Assembly: GCA_039969155.1 (NCBI GenBank)
Contig: JBDVOJ010000107.1
Coordinates: forward strand, 38,942-102,941
Direction of reading: 5' to 3'
Length of the DNA: 64,000 nucleotides
Source: GCA-002733465 sp039969155
GTDB taxonomy: Bacteria > Pseudomonadota > Gammaproteobacteria > Enterobacterales > Kangiellaceae
Part shown: positions 53,763 through 61,870 of the stretch, piece by piece
Position numbering within the stretch: position 1 is the stretch's first letter
Layout of the letters: each line of letters opens with the position of its first letter
Translations under genes and position numbers: made by a program
The notes under the pieces: model-generated
Seen by the model: the letters and a program-made list of their open reading frames with translations, nothing else
Databases searched by the model: none
Told to the model about the DNA's origin: nothing

Positions 53763-54920
53763 CTATTTACTACTGGTAGTTTCTTGGATAATTCGATACA
53801 CGTTATTGATTCGTTCTTCCCAGCTGTGTTTTTCCATTTCTTTCGCACGCTTAAGATTATGCTCGATATCATTGTCAGCAAGCGCTTTATCACAAGCTGC
53901 TAGAAAACTTTCGTTATCATGACCAATATAGCATTCATCACCAAAAGCTCGCTTTACCTCAGGAATATTGGTACTGACCACAGGCAAGCCTGCGGCAAAG
54001 TATTCAGGCAGTTTTAGTGGATTGCAGTTGTTAGTTAACTTGCTATAAACAAACGGAATAGTGGCGATATCTGCCGCTTTACAGTAACTTGGAAGTTGTT
54101 CAAAGTCTTTTTCACCAAGAAGATAGATATTGTCAAAACCAGCGAATTCTTTTTCTGCCATGGAATAACGACCGACATAAACCCAAGACCAGTCTGGCCT
54201 TTCTTTGGCTAGAAATTTAACTAAATCCTTATCAACCCAGTCATAAGAAATATGGCCAAAGAAAAGAAAAATTGGGCCAGGTATTTTAGCAATGTCATCG
54301 GCTTTTTTAGTATCGTCATTCAGTGTACTAGCAAATAAGCTGTAGCTCACACCATGTGGCATGTAATGGGTGTTAGGATTAGTCTGAATATTTTTGTCGT
54401 ATAGGGTTCGAGCTGAACAAAAAATCACATCCGCGGCGTTGTTTAGCTTCTTGTCCATCTCTATAAATCGTTGCCCATCTAAACCAGAAAAACTAGCTTG
54501 TTCATCAACGGTATAATAGATCAGCTTCTGTCTTTTCATATTAATAACATAGTCATGCCAGTTCTCTGAGAAGACGAATAGAAATGGATTAGACATATTG
54601 AGGCGCCATTTTGCCCAGCCAACCTGCATTTTTAGAATGAGTTTATTTAAACCATTTCTAAATGGAAACCAGCTAAAGGGAACGACCAGTGGAGTTAACA
54701 CATAGAGGTTATTATTAATCTTTTTTACGCCTTTGAAGAAGCTCTTAAGTTTATTCCAAATTCGTTTCATATCATCGGAAGAGGCGGTGGGTGCTCTGAA
54801 TCCGATTGACGAGACAAACAGAACTTTGTTGTCTTTTGCGAAACGTGTTGAAAGTTGATATTTACTGGTTTTCCAGCCCCAATCATCGGATGAGAAAAAG
54901 ACGATACTTTGGTTTTTCAT
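53763..54920 (-). CDS. Glycosyltransferase (GT-B fold, TuaH-like)
   Basis: A 385-residue GT-B glycosyltransferase. It opens SIVFFSSDDWGWKTSKYQLS, resembling TuaH-like and other EPS-locus enzymes, has YTVDEQASFSGL and FCSARTLYDKN at mid-N-domain, and a donor domain with FLFFGHISYDWVD, YVGRYS and FAAGLPVVSTNIPEV. The start is the ATG at 54920; the preceding TTG is in frame but unnecessary. It lies 39 bases upstream of the amidotransferase and 41 bases after the SdiA-regulated lipoprotein gene, so the three probably form one transcript. Confidence 0.85.
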   Translation of the reverse strand: MKNQSIVFFSSDDWGWKTSKYQLSTRFAKDNKVLFVSSIGFRAPTASSDDMKRIWNKLKSFFKGVKKINNNLYVLTPLVVPFSWFPFRNGLNKLILKMQVGWAKWRLNMSNPFLFVFSENWHDYVINMKRQKLIYYTVDEQASFSGLDGQRFIEMDKKLNNAADVIFCSARTLYDKNIQTNPNTHYMPHGVSYSLFASTLNDDTKKADDIAKIPGPIFLFFGHISYDWVDKDLVKFLAKERPDWSWVYVGRYSMAEKEFAGFDNIYLLGEKDFEQLPSYCKAADIATIPFVYSKLTNNCNPLKLPEYFAAGLPVVSTNIPEVKRAFGDECYIGHDNESFLAACDKALADNDIEHNLKRAKEMEKHSWEERINNVYRIIQETTSSK

Positions 54921-54961
54921 CAATACTACCTTGTCGATTTTTTAATCAGTTGTTAAGTTTT

Positions 54962-55939
54962 TTAATTAGTTTTTAGTTTTCTTGGATACACTTGAACCCA
55001 GTTCTTCTCGCTGACAAAAACCAGTTCTCCATTAGGCCCTATTGTAACACCTTCATATACTGGTGCACCGGAAAGTTTTAATTGAGCCAGTACTTCGCCA
55101 GTCTCAGGGTTAACTTGTATTAACTTGCGAGATTCTTGGCTAAGAATTAATAAGGTTTCCCCAAAAGGATCAAAAGTCATTCCCGCGATATCGGTTATAA
55201 CTCCAGCAAATGCAGCTTCAGCATCAAATGGTTCAGTAACCGTTAGATTAGAATCGTAAGAACGAAAAGCGTCAAAGAACCCGCTTTTAACATCGGCATC
55301 AACATAAAGCACCCGCATTTTGGATTGTGGGCTTCGGCCGGTCCCTTCAACTGCAGCATAATAACGAGCTTTTCTGCTTCCCGAACCGACTCGATAGGCG
55401 GTTGATTCGATCCCCTTGTTCTTGACCGGAGGTCTACCAGCGAATCTTAAACCCAAACTCGAACTAAAATAGCCTCTGTCGTAAACAGACTGATTCACTT
55501 CAATCACATACACCGCGTTCGCTTCTGTAGCAATAAGCATTTTGGTTCCATCTATAAATGATACCCCCTCGGTATCTTGATGAATTTTGCCAGCTTTTTT
55601 TAGTTTACCTTGGTATTTGAATTCGGAATCAAAACGATACAAGATGGCCGAATTATTCTGAATAATAAAATATTGTTTTTGATGAGGATCCCAAGTAATT
55701 CCTGAGGCATTATTGCCTATTTGCTTTATTTTCCGCGCAGGCTCTCCCGCTTGGTAGCTGTTAAGGCTAAAAGGGCGAGAAATATTTTCATACAGGTGAA
55801 ATATTTCTTCATGTTTTATCTGCTCGTTGGAATCCTTGACACTGATCGATTCTTTTTTTGTCGAACATGCACTTAATAGCAACGCGCTAATTACAAACAC
55901 AGCATGGCGAACATTTTGACTAAATCTTTGATTTATCAT
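54962..55939 (-). CDS. SdiA-regulated-domain lipoprotein (YjiK-like)
   Basis: A 325-residue lipoprotein with lipobox LLSAC and a single SdiA-regulated domain, predicted to be a beta-propeller. NASGITWDPHQKQYFIIQN and DTEGVSFIDGTKMLIATE start the domain, and LSGAPVYEGVTIGPNGELVF ends it. The function of this family is not established. It is the repeat-free paralogue of the C-terminal domain encoded at 56259-58397, and the two genes diverge. It heads the transcript with the glycosyltransferase and amidotransferase. Confidence 0.82.
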   Translation of the reverse strand: MINQRFSQNVRHAVFVISALLLSACSTKKESISVKDSNEQIKHEEIFHLYENISRPFSLNSYQAGEPARKIKQIGNNASGITWDPHQKQYFIIQNNSAILYRFDSEFKYQGKLKKAGKIHQDTEGVSFIDGTKMLIATEANAVYVIEVNQSVYDRGYFSSSLGLRFAGRPPVKNKGIESTAYRVGSGSRKARYYAAVEGTGRSPQSKMRVLYVDADVKSGFFDAFRSYDSNLTVTEPFDAEAAFAGVITDIAGMTFDPFGETLLILSQESRKLIQVNPETGEVLAQLKLSGAPVYEGVTIGPNGELVFVSEKNWVQVYPRKLKTN

Positions 55940-56258
55940 ATTAAATTTATGTTTCTTTATTTAGTTAGCAGGCCATCTTATGGATAAATAAAAGGCAATC
56001 AATGGTGTAACTTTCTTAGACCAAATTACCCTAATAAAACAAGATTATAGAACAGTTACTCAGGGATTACTGACAGATTTAGATTTATCTGTTTGATTTT
56101 ATTGTGAGTTTTGTCCGGTAGGTTTGAGACGTTGGTCACAGCCCTGATAACTAAAGGGATTTCTGCGAACTCAGTCGCTCCAGTAATCAAATGCTTGGTC
56201 GATAATAGGCTTAACAAAAGTATTTTTGATTCCAAATTCCATTAAGGTTCGCAATACA
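55940..56258. promoter_or_regulatory. Divergent intergenic region between SdiA-regulated-domain genes
   Basis: About 320 A/T-rich bases without a gene. A small inverted repeat ACAGAT...ATCTGT lies near 56074-56092. I could not identify a convincing promoter for either gene, though both must be here. Confidence 0.45.
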
Positions 56259-58397
56259 ATGACCAAATTAATTCAAATGAAGATAACGATCTTAAGACAG
56301 TTGGTAGCGGTAGCGATGCTTTCTTTAGGTCTGATGGCGTGTGGTGGGGGTGAAGAGTCTTCTGACTTAGAGCTGGAGCTACAACAAAAAACACTGACAG
56401 TTGAAGTTGAGGGTGGTGGTACTGTCGGGGGTGATGTTGAATGCTCGAGCGTTTGTAGCTCAGTGGTTGAACATGACGCTACCATCGAGATCGTTGCAAC
56501 TGCAGCATCTGGCTATGTTTTTCAACAATGGAATGGTGCCTGTAGTGGTAGCGGGAGCTGTCAGGTTGTAATGAGCAGCAATAAAACAGTTGCTGCGGTA
56601 TTCGTCGAACAAGACGAAACAATAGATGAATTTACCTTAACGGTGTCAAAGAATGGTTTTGGAACGGTGTCGTCAACACCTTCGGGCATTGACTGTGGCG
56701 CGGATTGTAGCGAGAGTTTTCAGCAAGGGACTTCGGTAACGCTGGAAGCCACCGCTGATTCGGGGCATGTATTTACTGGTTGGAGTGGAGCATGTAGTGG
56801 TTCCGACACTTGTGTTGTGAGCATTAATGAAGCCCAGAGTGTCACTGCTAGCTTTCAAGAAATACTAGAACCGGAATTAGTTGAGCTAAGTGTTTCTGTA
56901 TCTGGACAAGGCACGGTAACTTCATCACCGGCAGGTATCAATTGTGGTTCAGATTGCTCTCAAGAGTATGAACTAAATACCTCAGTTAGCTTGTCCGCGA
57001 CCGCCGAAGCAGGCTCCGAGTTTGTTGCATGGGGAGGTGCTTGTAGTGGAAGCTCGACTTGTAATGTGAACTTAACGACAAATTTGACAGTTACTGCGGT
57101 TTTTCAAGAGTTAGGTAGCCAGAATTTTAGTCTCACTACAAGCGTGGTAGGAAATGGTTCTATTGCTTCGACCCCGTCTGGAATCTCTTGCGGGAGTGAT
57201 TGCGAGGAATCGTATGCCGAAGATACTCAGGTGACCTTGGTGGCTAGTGCAGAAACTGGTTATGAATTTAATGGTTGGAGTGGCGCATGTTCGGGTACAG
57301 GTAGCTGTTCAGTAACTATGAATAGTAATAAGAGCGTCACCGCAGAATTTGTTGAGGAACAGCCATCCACTTATGATCTCAATGTTACGGTTATTGGCGA
57401 TGGAAGGGTTACATCTTCACCTAATGGAATTGATTGTGCCGGCGATTGTAATGAAACTTTCGATGAAGGCACTAGCGTTACCCTCACGGCCACACCGGAT
57501 CCTGGCTATGAACTAGACTATTGGCAGGGTGATTGTAGTGGTAATAGCAGTTGTAGCGTGGAAATGAATGCTAACGCCGATGTTACTGCCAGATTCAAAG
57601 CTGAGGGAACTGGAAGCGAAATATTGATAGAAAATTATTCACCACAAGGTGACGCTTTCCAAATTGACAATATTCCAGATGATGCTTCAGGAATAACTTG
57701 GCACCCAGGTTTAGAGCAATATTTGGTAGTACAAAATGGCGCAGCTAGAATCCATCGATACGATGTTAATTTCGCCTATATGGGAAATATCAGAGTCAAT
57801 GGTATCAATACGGATACTGAAGGTTTAGCTTTTGTAAATGATAATGAAGTTCTGATCGTCTCAGAAGACAATGCTGCTTCTAGAATTACAGTTGATGAAT
57901 TTGTAGAAAATGTTAGTGGTTTACCACCAACTTCGCAGCGATATCAAATTCTCGCGGCTAGTGGTGGCAATCAAGGTCTTGAAGGTATTTCAGTTCGTAA
58001 AGCCAGTGGTGGTGCTCCTGCAAGGGTTTATGCATGTAAGGAAGGCGGCAACGGACGTAATTTCAAAGTTGTTTACTTTGATATGCCAGCTGATTCGTCG
58101 TCAGAGTATAATGAGGCCACTAATCTAACAGTGATTGAACCGTTTAATGCGCAACAAGCATTTAATGGCTCAGCAAATGATTTAGCTGGTATGGTATATG
58201 ATGAGCGTACTGGTCACTTGATAATCGTTAGCCAACAATCAAGAAGGGCATTGCAAGTTAACCCTGACACAGGGGCCATTATTTCTACCCTAGATTTATC
58301 CGGAGCTCCGCAATTTGAAGGAGTGACAATAGGACCTAACAATGAATTAGTGTTTGTTAGTGAAGCCAATTGGATCCGTATTTACGAGCTAAACTAA
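56259..58397 (+). CDS. Lipoprotein: five InlB-like repeats plus SdiA-regulated domain
   Basis: A 712-residue lipoprotein with lipobox LMACGGG. Five cysteine-bearing InlB-like repeats (about residues 43-450) are the same type as in the two beta-helix lipoproteins. The C-terminal domain (about 460-712) is SdiA-regulated, close to the divergent neighbour: DASGITWHPGLEQYLVVQN, DTEGLAFVNDNEVLI, LSGAPQFEGVTIGPNNELVF. The ATG at 56259 follows AAGG; the TTG at 56226 is less likely. It is probably displayed on the outer membrane, and the repeats may act as a stalk or bind polysaccharide. Confidence 0.83.
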   Translation: MTKLIQMKITILRQLVAVAMLSLGLMACGGGEESSDLELELQQKTLTVEVEGGGTVGGDVECSSVCSSVVEHDATIEIVATAASGYVFQQWNGACSGSGSCQVVMSSNKTVAAVFVEQDETIDEFTLTVSKNGFGTVSSTPSGIDCGADCSESFQQGTSVTLEATADSGHVFTGWSGACSGSDTCVVSINEAQSVTASFQEILEPELVELSVSVSGQGTVTSSPAGINCGSDCSQEYELNTSVSLSATAEAGSEFVAWGGACSGSSTCNVNLTTNLTVTAVFQELGSQNFSLTTSVVGNGSIASTPSGISCGSDCEESYAEDTQVTLVASAETGYEFNGWSGACSGTGSCSVTMNSNKSVTAEFVEEQPSTYDLNVTVIGDGRVTSSPNGIDCAGDCNETFDEGTSVTLTATPDPGYELDYWQGDCSGNSSCSVEMNANADVTARFKAEGTGSEILIENYSPQGDAFQIDNIPDDASGITWHPGLEQYLVVQNGAARIHRYDVNFAYMGNIRVNGINTDTEGLAFVNDNEVLIVSEDNAASRITVDEFVENVSGLPPTSQRYQILAASGGNQGLEGISVRKASGGAPARVYACKEGGNGRNFKVVYFDMPADSSSEYNEATNLTVIEPFNAQQAFNGSANDLAGMVYDERTGHLIIVSQQSRRALQVNPDTGAIISTLDLSGAPQFEGVTIGPNNELVFVSEANWIRIYELN
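56388..57603 (+). repeat. Five tandem InlB-like protein repeats (coding)
   Basis: Five units of about 230-250 bases. The first is the most divergent (it lacks the TSSPxGI segment), and the other four keep SSPxGIxCGxDC and GWSGACSG. Each unit has four cysteines that could form two disulfides. Confidence 0.78.
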
Positions 58398-58409
58398 TCC
58401 AACATAAAA

Positions 58410-58447
58410 ACTGGTGAAAGCCCTAAAAACTTTCGCCAGTATCTTTC
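58410..58447 (+). terminator. Intrinsic terminator after the five-repeat lipoprotein gene
   Basis: An 11-bp stem ACTGGTGAAAG / CTTTCGCCAGT (one wobble pair) with a 9-base loop is followed by the T-rich ATCTTTCTTT, 12 bases after the stop. It also lies just past the stop of the small minus-strand gene. Confidence 0.7.
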
Positions 58448-58448
58448 T

Positions 58449-58607
58449 TTATGCAAAGTTATTTAAAATCTCAGTACTAAGCTGTAGCCTGTTTGAGAAT
58501 CCAATACTCTCGTTATTAGACTGTTCTTCGGGGTAAAGTAATACAATAATCAAAAACAGCGCTATTAGTAGCAGTAAGATACTTAATCCTTGCCTTACAG
58601 ATTTCAT
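58449..58607 (-). CDS. 52-residue single-pass membrane protein
   Basis: A short open frame with an ATG preceded by GGAG at 8-base spacing. It encodes a basic N terminus (MKSVRQG), one strongly hydrophobic segment (about residues 8-24) and a polar tail ending ILNNFA. The pattern is that of a type II single-pass inner-membrane protein. It lies 164 bases downstream of the degenerate phosphotransferase gene on the same strand and ends beside a terminator hairpin. I recognise no family. The ribosome site and membrane profile argue that it is real. Confidence 0.55.
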   Translation of the reverse strand: MKSVRQGLSILLLLIALFLIIVLLYPEEQSNNESIGFSNRLQLSTEILNNFA

Positions 58608-58771
58608 TTAATTTCTCCACTAAAGAAATTGTTCAGTACCTGCATTATTCGACACTTAGTGTCGATAATCAGAGTTACACCAAACAATTGGTCCATTAGT
58701 TGAGATAGTGCGCGTTAATGTCTAAATATCTCAGGAAGAAATGTGTTTTTATTTCTAGCTACCAATAGCTT

Positions 58772-59797
58772 TTAGAAGCTGCTTTCTGAAGTCCAATTCT
58801 TAACTAGTTTAGTTAGATATCTAATTCGATAAGTCAGTACCAATCCAGCAATTCCCTGCGGTTTTTTTCTCGAACAATGTTCATACAAGTGGACTAGTAA
58901 ATGATATCCCAAATAGGCATGAGTTGTATTCTTCTGGAGTTGAAAGTGTTGTTGATAACCTTGCTTAAAAGAGTTTGTTAACTTCTTGGTCAAATGTCGA
59001 AGCCAAGGGAATTGAGACTTAAACATAATTTCAGCTAAGAATTGCCCAATATCAAATGATACGTGTTCAATATGTGCATCTTCGAAGTCGACCAGGTTAA
59101 TCTGAGAGGGTGAATAAAGGATATTACGGTAGGCGAAGTTTCCATGTACTTGACCCATTGGGCCATCGGATTCTTGTGCTGTTAGATTTTTAAACGAGCT
59201 TAGTAGAGTATCCAACTTTTCCTCTGATAAATTATGTCTCGAATTAGTTTTTAAGAAGCAGACCATCCTAGTTAAATTATCAACCCTATTATCAAACTGG
59301 TCTTTTAACGCAGAGGTTTTGCTGGCATTTTTGTGAAATTCGCCTAACCATGAACCTGTTTGACAAATCGCAGAGTTAAGTGCTTGACTTTTAAAAGCCC
59401 ATTTAAAAATATGCTGATTAAACCAGTCATTGAAGTTTTTTCCTCTGCAGCCACTTAGTAACATTGCTTTTTCAGAGACCCATAATTTAACCGGTTTAGA
59501 CATGCCTAGCTGATGCGGCATATTTTTCGCACTATCCCACGCATTTTCAAGCAACTTAAATTCTTTTTTAAGATCTTCAATATCATGATCTTGCTGTTTA
59601 ACTATTTTTAGTCCTCTAATTTTCAAGACAAAAAATGCCTTTTGATTTTCTATCTTGATCTTATAGATTCGACGATCGTCATCGTAAATTATTTTATATC
59701 GAAGAATAGGAGGAGACTCTAAAGAAAGCTCCTTTGTAATGGTCGCGCTGATTTCTTTTTGTAAATCTGCCGATATTTCTAGGTCTGGAGTAGTCAC
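58772..59797 (-). CDS. APH-superfamily protein with altered catalytic loop
   Basis: A 341-residue protein with the aminoglycoside-phosphotransferase fold. The catalytic loop reads GQVHGNFAYRNIL, with asparagine where HxD requires the catalytic aspartate, followed by a normal metal-site LVDFEDAHIEH. That one change would be expected to cripple phosphotransfer. It starts with GTG overlapping the FemAB-like stop by four bases (GTGA), so the two are translationally coupled. It might bind a phosphorylated or lipid-linked substrate rather than act as a kinase. The other superfamily member, at 36771-37844, keeps the aspartate. Confidence 0.72.
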   Translation of the reverse strand: MTTPDLEISADLQKEISATITKELSLESPPILRYKIIYDDDRRIYKIKIENQKAFFVLKIRGLKIVKQQDHDIEDLKKEFKLLENAWDSAKNMPHQLGMSKPVKLWVSEKAMLLSGCRGKNFNDWFNQHIFKWAFKSQALNSAICQTGSWLGEFHKNASKTSALKDQFDNRVDNLTRMVCFLKTNSRHNLSEEKLDTLLSSFKNLTAQESDGPMGQVHGNFAYRNILYSPSQINLVDFEDAHIEHVSFDIGQFLAEIMFKSQFPWLRHLTKKLTNSFKQGYQQHFQLQKNTTHAYLGYHLLVHLYEHCSRKKPQGIAGLVLTYRIRYLTKLVKNWTSESSF

Positions 59798-60879
59798 GTT
59801 TTCTTTATTCGTCTTTTTATGTTTCTTAAGGCATAGTATATTCTAACAGCTACTCGAATCGTATAACCTTTTATATTGTAATTAAAGGCTTGGATTGATT
59901 TGAGTTGGTCCAGCTGTGGGTGCCATCGTTGTACCCATGGAGGATTAGTATTAAAACATATCTTATGTATTGAGCTTTGTTTGATACCATTTTCGATAAT
60001 TCTTTTCACCAGAACAGAGCCTGGACTTAATTTGGCTAAGCCTTCATCGTACGCGATTTTATGCAAAAACAGAGTCTTATTGTGTTTAAACGCGATGCAT
60101 GCCGCTATGCTATGAGTTGCCTGCTTCAATAAGAAAACGACTGCATTACCATTATTGGCAAAATCATCCCAGCATTGGTCGTAGAACAACTGTAATGACT
60201 TAGTTTGCGAAATAGCTGATCCTGCATTACCTTTCCATCCCGCGGCTTCGATTTGATAGAAAATATCAAGCGCAGCTTGTATACGACTTGGTTGTTGGAT
60301 TTGTTCTAACTCTAAGCTTTCATTAGAAGCTATCAATTTCTTCTCGAATCGTGTGAGGTTTTTAAAAAGCTTCTTAGATATTACATCGTTAATATCGAGC
60401 TTTTCTGTCAGTTCAAAGTACGCAGCTTGTCTTGAGTAAGATTGACTTGTCAATCCGGGTTCAACTTCAGACTCAAAAAACCATCGTCTCGAAAAAAACA
60501 AGTTCCAACCGCTAATCTGATTACGACAAGCTCCTATTAAACTCTCTAATAACTCAGATTCAGAAAGTTCTGATTGTCCAGCGGCCACAAAATAATCCAA
60601 GTGATCGTGGGTTGCAACTTGCAGATATCTGAAGTGTAGCCCGAAGCGTTTAGAGGATTTAATAACCAGAGGCAAGGCCGTAACGAGTTGCTCGTTAATG
60701 TAACCGAACGCATAAAAAACATCGGCTTGTATTAGCTTATTAGCATTAAGTGCAAAGCTTGGCGTACTACTAGCGGAAATTAGCTTTGATTCTTGACAAA
60801 GCTTGTGCCATGCAACAATTAAATCACAAGGAGGCTCACCTTTTAAGAATCGCCATATTATTTGCGGATGTGATGACAT
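59794..60879 (-). CDS. FemAB/GNAT-like acyltransferase
   Basis: A 361-residue protein of the GNAT/FemAB superfamily, like those found in XrtA-type EPS loci. The first half has FGYINEQLVTALPLVIKSSK and DHLDYFVAAG. The second has an acyl-transfer core: FYQIEAAGWKGNAGSAI, VVFLLKQATHSIAACIAFKH, YDEGLAKLSPGSVLVKRIIE. FemAB relatives transfer amino acids from aminoacyl carriers; here a carrier-protein donor is possible, which is inference. The ATG at 60879 follows GAG; the TTG at 60888 is less likely. It sits between the phosphopantetheinyl transferase and the phosphotransferase-like gene. Confidence 0.75.
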   Translation of the reverse strand: MSSHPQIIWRFLKGEPPCDLIVAWHKLCQESKLISASSTPSFALNANKLIQADVFYAFGYINEQLVTALPLVIKSSKRFGLHFRYLQVATHDHLDYFVAAGQSELSESELLESLIGACRNQISGWNLFFSRRWFFESEVEPGLTSQSYSRQAAYFELTEKLDINDVISKKLFKNLTRFEKKLIASNESLELEQIQQPSRIQAALDIFYQIEAAGWKGNAGSAISQTKSLQLFYDQCWDDFANNGNAVVFLLKQATHSIAACIAFKHNKTLFLHKIAYDEGLAKLSPGSVLVKRIIENGIKQSSIHKICFNTNPPWVQRWHPQLDQLKSIQAFNYNIKGYTIRVAVRIYYALRNIKRRIKKT

Positions 60880-60906
60880 TGTACTCAAACTGTACCCTAA
60901 TAAATT

Positions 60907-61596
60907 CTAATCTAATGATGGCTCTAACCAGCAGCAACTATATATCCAAGCGTTTGAAATACACCAAGAACCCTTTAATTCAGAGAGCGGAAGAGACGAG
61001 TTGAAATGCTCTTCTGGGCTAATTGAGAAGCTGGCATTGTTAAAATCTAACTTAACTGACAAGTCTTTAAAACCGATCCAAGTTAGATAAATAGGGTGGA
61101 GACATTTAAAAATAGACTCCTTAATACTAAAAATTAGCTTCGCATATTTCAGAGGACTGTTGGTTTCAGACAACTGTTTCTGTTCTTTTGGCGTAATAAT
61201 TTGGGATAGTATCTCTGATTTTAGAGGTTCACTTAACTCGACATCGATGCCAATAGAGCGAAGATTCTCAGCTTGGCATACTACCGCTATACAACGTCCA
61301 TTAGTATGACTAATACTGCCGACTATTTGAGCCGGCCAGTTTGGAGCTCGGTGTTCGTTACTCAATAACGGGAACTGCGTAATTCCCAATTGATTCAGAA
61401 CCTCTTTAGCGCAATATCTTGATGCACGAAATTCGTTTAGTCGTTTCGTAGCCATTTTACCGGTTAATTGGTGTTCTTTAGGATAGAGGTTAAAGTCTCT
61501 TGGCGCTTCTTTAGCGACAAACCAATGGCAATTAGCTGGGAGAAGCTTGCCAATTAGCTTTTTCTCTTCCTTGTGCAGGTGTTCGACAGTCAACAA
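60907..61596 (-). CDS. 4'-phosphopantetheinyl transferase, EntD/Sfp type
   Basis: A 229-residue enzyme that moves phosphopantetheine from CoA onto the carrier-domain serine of NRPS proteins. The magnesium-binding IGIDVELSEPL and the FSIKESIFKCLHP motif, plus SISHTNGRCIAVV, are the family signatures. It is the obvious activator of the carrier domains encoded at 14850-18086 and 18743-22198, although it lies 38 kb away. The start is TTG (61596 or 61593), because no ATG occurs early enough. It is first in the minus-strand cluster. Confidence 0.9.
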   Translation of the reverse strand: MLTVEHLHKEEKKLIGKLLPANCHWFVAKEAPRDFNLYPKEHQLTGKMATKRLNEFRASRYCAKEVLNQLGITQFPLLSNEHRAPNWPAQIVGSISHTNGRCIAVVCQAENLRSIGIDVELSEPLKSEILSQIITPKEQKQLSETNSPLKYAKLIFSIKESIFKCLHPIYLTWIGFKDLSVKLDFNNASFSISPEEHFNSSLPLSELKGSWCISNAWIYSCCWLEPSLD

Positions 61597-61870
61597 ATAA
61601 ACTTTGATTCGCGTATTAATGAAAGGAGAACTATAGTTTTAATCTAACAAGAGTCAAGTGAAAATGGGGTAATCTTGCTAATTCTTTGTTTTAGCTTGAA
61701 TATTTCATTTATTAAGTGAGATATCTGGTTAGTGTGTGACACTATTCACATAATTAATACGTACCAATTGAGTTGATTGCATACAGCCATTTGATTATAT
61801 TGGTTAACCTGCGTATCTACCGCTATAATTGTAGATTATTGTTTAATCCATCAGAATGTCAGGGAAAAAT

